Positions 61,530-64,000 of a stretch of DNA of 64,000 nt are shown one piece after another (positions within the stretch are counted from its first letter, which is position 1; every line of letters starts with the position of its first letter). The notes under the pieces are model-generated. The model saw only the letters and a program-made list of their open reading frames with translations, had not been told where the DNA came from and made no database searches. Position numbers and translations under genes: made by a program. Source of the DNA: Lepas anatifera. Lineage: Eukaryota; Arthropoda; Thecostraca; Lepadidae. Location: positions 1,178,001 through 1,242,000 of the forward strand of contig JAOTON010001253.1 in the NCBI GenBank assembly GCA_034440635.1, in the 5' to 3' direction.

Positions 61530-61769
61530 CATAGACGGATCCAGGATTGCCGATCAGGGGGGCACCATCCTGGGTGGGCACCATTCGGCCCGGGGGCGCC
61601 ACTTTTGACCGGCAAAACCTATCAGATGGGCGCAAAATTCTATCGGTGGGCCCCGATTTTCGCATCCTGGGGAAGCGACATTTTAGGGGAGGGGCGTCAT
61701 TGACCTTTCAGGGGGGGCGCCGAGAGTCGATCGGGGGCACGTGCCCCCCTTCCCCTGCATCCGCCTATG
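61530..61769. mobile_element. GGATCC-type hAT-like MITE with perfect 8-bp target duplication
   Basis: 240 bp; ends CATAGACGGATCCAGG and CCTGCATCCGCCTATG are inverted repeats with two mismatches. It is flanked by GGTTGAAA at 61522-61529 and 61770-61777. The 8-bp duplication points to hAT-type transposition. Its terminus is the same as the core of the Z minisatellite unit. Confidence 0.9.
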
Positions 61770-64000
61770 GGTTGAAAAGCTCATGGTGCCCCCTTAAATT
61801 TGGACGTTCCACCGTCGCTGAGTATAGTAGAAAACCGTCGGAATATATATATTTGCCACCGTTCCGCATATTATTTCTATGCAAATACTACTTTTCCAAG
61901 GTCCAATTTTTTATAAAGCGTCGGTGAAAATTCAGTGAACCAGAATAGTCTCCGCTGGTGGCATTGCTAAAATTACATCGAGCTGCATCCTTTACTTTAC
62001 GTTTACGCTCTTTACTTGTCCCGTTTGAGTATCTCCGGAATACGAGGTTCAATCATCAGCTGGCATAAAATTGTTTTGATGTCACGTGACCTTGCCTCCC
62101 TGTCTGGTTTCAAGAGTGAACATGCTCCATGGTAGAGTAAATCGAAGTTACTCCAAAAGAGGGGGTGGTTTTTGCACCATCACTCCCCCTTTTGGCTTTA
62201 CTCTATATTTTGAACACTCTTTTTTGCGGAGTGAGCGGTATATTTAAGCACACAATAGGGAGTGTCCTTACTCCCCCAGAGTGACTGTACGCTCATATTA
62301 CGGAAGATTCACTTCAATGTAGCGAGAAGCAGAAACCTCTTATATAAAGTGCCAATCCTCCACGAACTAGAGTACTGGCACGCTGAAACGAGGTGTTAAA
62401 ATTGCACCGGATTACGCTAGATATCGGGGTGATTTTTTCTCTCAGTGTTGTGCTGTTGATAATATTTTGGAGTTTTATTCAATTTTGGCTGCAACTATAA
62501 ACATTTAGAATTGAATGTGAGTTAAATTGAAAGTGATGTATTTGGTTGTCGGGCCCTATTGTTGTTAAGCCCTAGACATTGTATCCGTGTTTGATAATTT
62601 TGTGTCGCTCCTGATGATACTGGAAAGAAGGGATTCTATTTTTCCTTATTTTGATTCCCAACACGAAATTTGATGCCAAGTCTGTATCGTAGATCTTTCC
62701 ATGAATGAGACTTAACCTGTGCCAACAGTGAGATTTGCGGCGCCAGGTGGAGGTGACAACTCTATCTTAGGTGGATCCAGGAGGCAAGGGGGTACGTGAC
62801 GCTCCCCTCATCGACTCACTCGACACCCTCACACTGCGCTCTGGTGCCCCGGAGACCGCCCGGTGGCCCCAGAAACTTATCTTCACATCTATATCTCCCC
62901 CGGCAATGACCCTCCCACTTATTAGCGCCCCCACGATTCAATTTTTCGCCCCACTGATGGGCACTGCTTAAATGGTGTCCCTGGCCCAAAGCTCAAATAG
63001 CGCTGCATTCGCCCAAATGACGCCCTGACAAAAGCACCCCTGACAAAAGAAACCCCTGACCAAAGTATCCCCTCCCATCAGAAATCCTGGATTTACATGT
63101 GATCTTGATGCATGAAGGATCAACGTAACATCTAAAACTTAATCTTCGAATTTTAGCGCACCTCGCCGCTCGCACGTAGATTCTCTCCAGCAGCCATTTT
63201 GCTGTGCGCGCGTGCTTCTGCTCTTTCCTGTTGTGCTGCAGCACATTGTATCCGCGGGCTTACGCCTCAGCAGCGCCGGCTCATAACGTCAGCGCTGGTG
63301 ATCCCGGACCGAGCTCGGATGGGAAAAATACAGCAGCAATGCTTCTCTCAGACATTACTTCCTTCAAAGATGCTCTGCAAACAGGAAGTCGTAAATATTT
63401 TAAAGCGAGAAAGTTTTGATTTGCCTTTGTATTCTTTCGGGGCTGTGTTAGCTCGTCTCGTTGAATTAGTGCATCTGCTATCCGAAATGTTTTTAAATGG
63501 TGCACTCATTGAACTCTTGGGTGATTTGCTATGTATTTTCTTCTTCCTTGCTCCATATTGCATTCCACCCTCTCAGGTACCACAGGTATAGAGATACTGA
63601 CATTTGGCTGGTAAGGGCTGCTCGCACTGGCACAGGCATTAAAGGGAATGTGGCACCTTTATAACGTGATTGTAACTGAGATAGCCAAGTTGTAAAGCAA
63701 GTCGGAAAACTCGGTACTCTATATATCATTTGTCTTGGAACTCAATATTTCCGTAGGAACAAGCTAAAACCTACCCGAAATGTACCTCTCATGTACCTCT
63801 CGCCAGGCGGCCATTGTTGTGAGCTGCTGGTGTGACGACATATCCTGACGTCACGATGAGCATTAGCCAATCGAAGCCCTTGAAGCGTTTTGAGTATGGT
63901 AGTGATTGCCAGATCATGACATCATCCACATGCAGATATTTATTTATTTTCCTAGAGGAGTATTTTACAAATCAAAATATTGAGCATATTGTACATTTTT
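61770..64000. other. Right end of window, no gene recognised
   Basis: An imperfect hairpin lies at 62134-62204 (AGAGTAAA / TTTACTCT with inner CCAAAAGAGG / CCCCTTTTGG). A CTCAGTG terminus-like end is at 62447, and a GGATCC-type fragment at 62768. The GC-richer part 63180-63360 contains open frames (63199-63591, 63204-63419) without recognised motifs; a 5' exon here cannot be excluded. Confidence 0.4.

Noticed and set aside
63199..63591. 130-codon plus-strand frame near the right end
   Set aside because: Cysteine-rich start and hydrophobic end but no family motif, with competing open frames in two other registers; kept only as a possible exon region.

Overview
The window is eukaryotic and intron-bearing, most likely from an arthropod and plausibly a crustacean. 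An ionotropic-receptor gene of the arthropod/protostome chemosensory type, split conserved genes and a very high load of non-autonomous mobile elements support this. Long open frames are mostly artefacts of minisatellites and microsatellites. Only two protein-coding loci can be recognised, both on the minus strand.

Left end (1-8 kb): two exons of a selenocysteine lyase gene (Scly) lie at 1433-1598 and 2924-3166. The second is bracketed by two minisatellites made from its own splice sites. About 25 copies of the donor sequence (2150-2911) lie on the intron side, and 40 copies of a 35-bp acceptor unit (3161-4560) lie on the other. The rest of the Scly gene is not visible here.

Middle (8-34 kb) and 43.9-53.3 kb: three clusters of head-to-tail elements, all in the same orientation. 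I call the three families X (about 2.5 kb, five copies), Y (about 1.3 kb, four copies) and Z (2.8-4.2 kb, three copies plus a tail). They share one architecture: tandem hairpin-forming 5' units, a GTT or GTA microsatellite, a core with a related head motif, an inverted copy of the 5' unit sequence, and a GC-rich terminal hairpin. The 5' and 3' ends exist in two matched versions, one for X/Z and one for Y. The hairpin keeps its outer stem while the inner stem changes on both sides. The design resembles Helentron-derived HINE/DINE-1 and bivalve Pearl elements. No transposase or helicase is present, so they must be mobilised in trans. Family-internal repeats include a ~1-kb GTT tract, a ~53-bp G-rich minisatellite in Z, a ~136-bp repeat with NRF-1-like palindromes in X, and a tRNA-like segment in Y.

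34-43.9 kb: dispersed repeats, a tRNA-derived SINE with a 14-bp target duplication, a foldback element, a possible transposase relic, and then the main body of an ionotropic receptor (43855-41861, minus) with one frameshift after the first membrane segment. A plausible signal-peptide exon for the same gene lies at 53444-53321. The third cluster (43861-53280) sits exactly between the two parts and is flanked by a 5-bp duplication that contains the acceptor AG.

Right end (53.4-64 kb): no recognised gene. It holds several hAT-like MITEs with 8-bp target duplications, inverted repeats and A/T-rich sequence.
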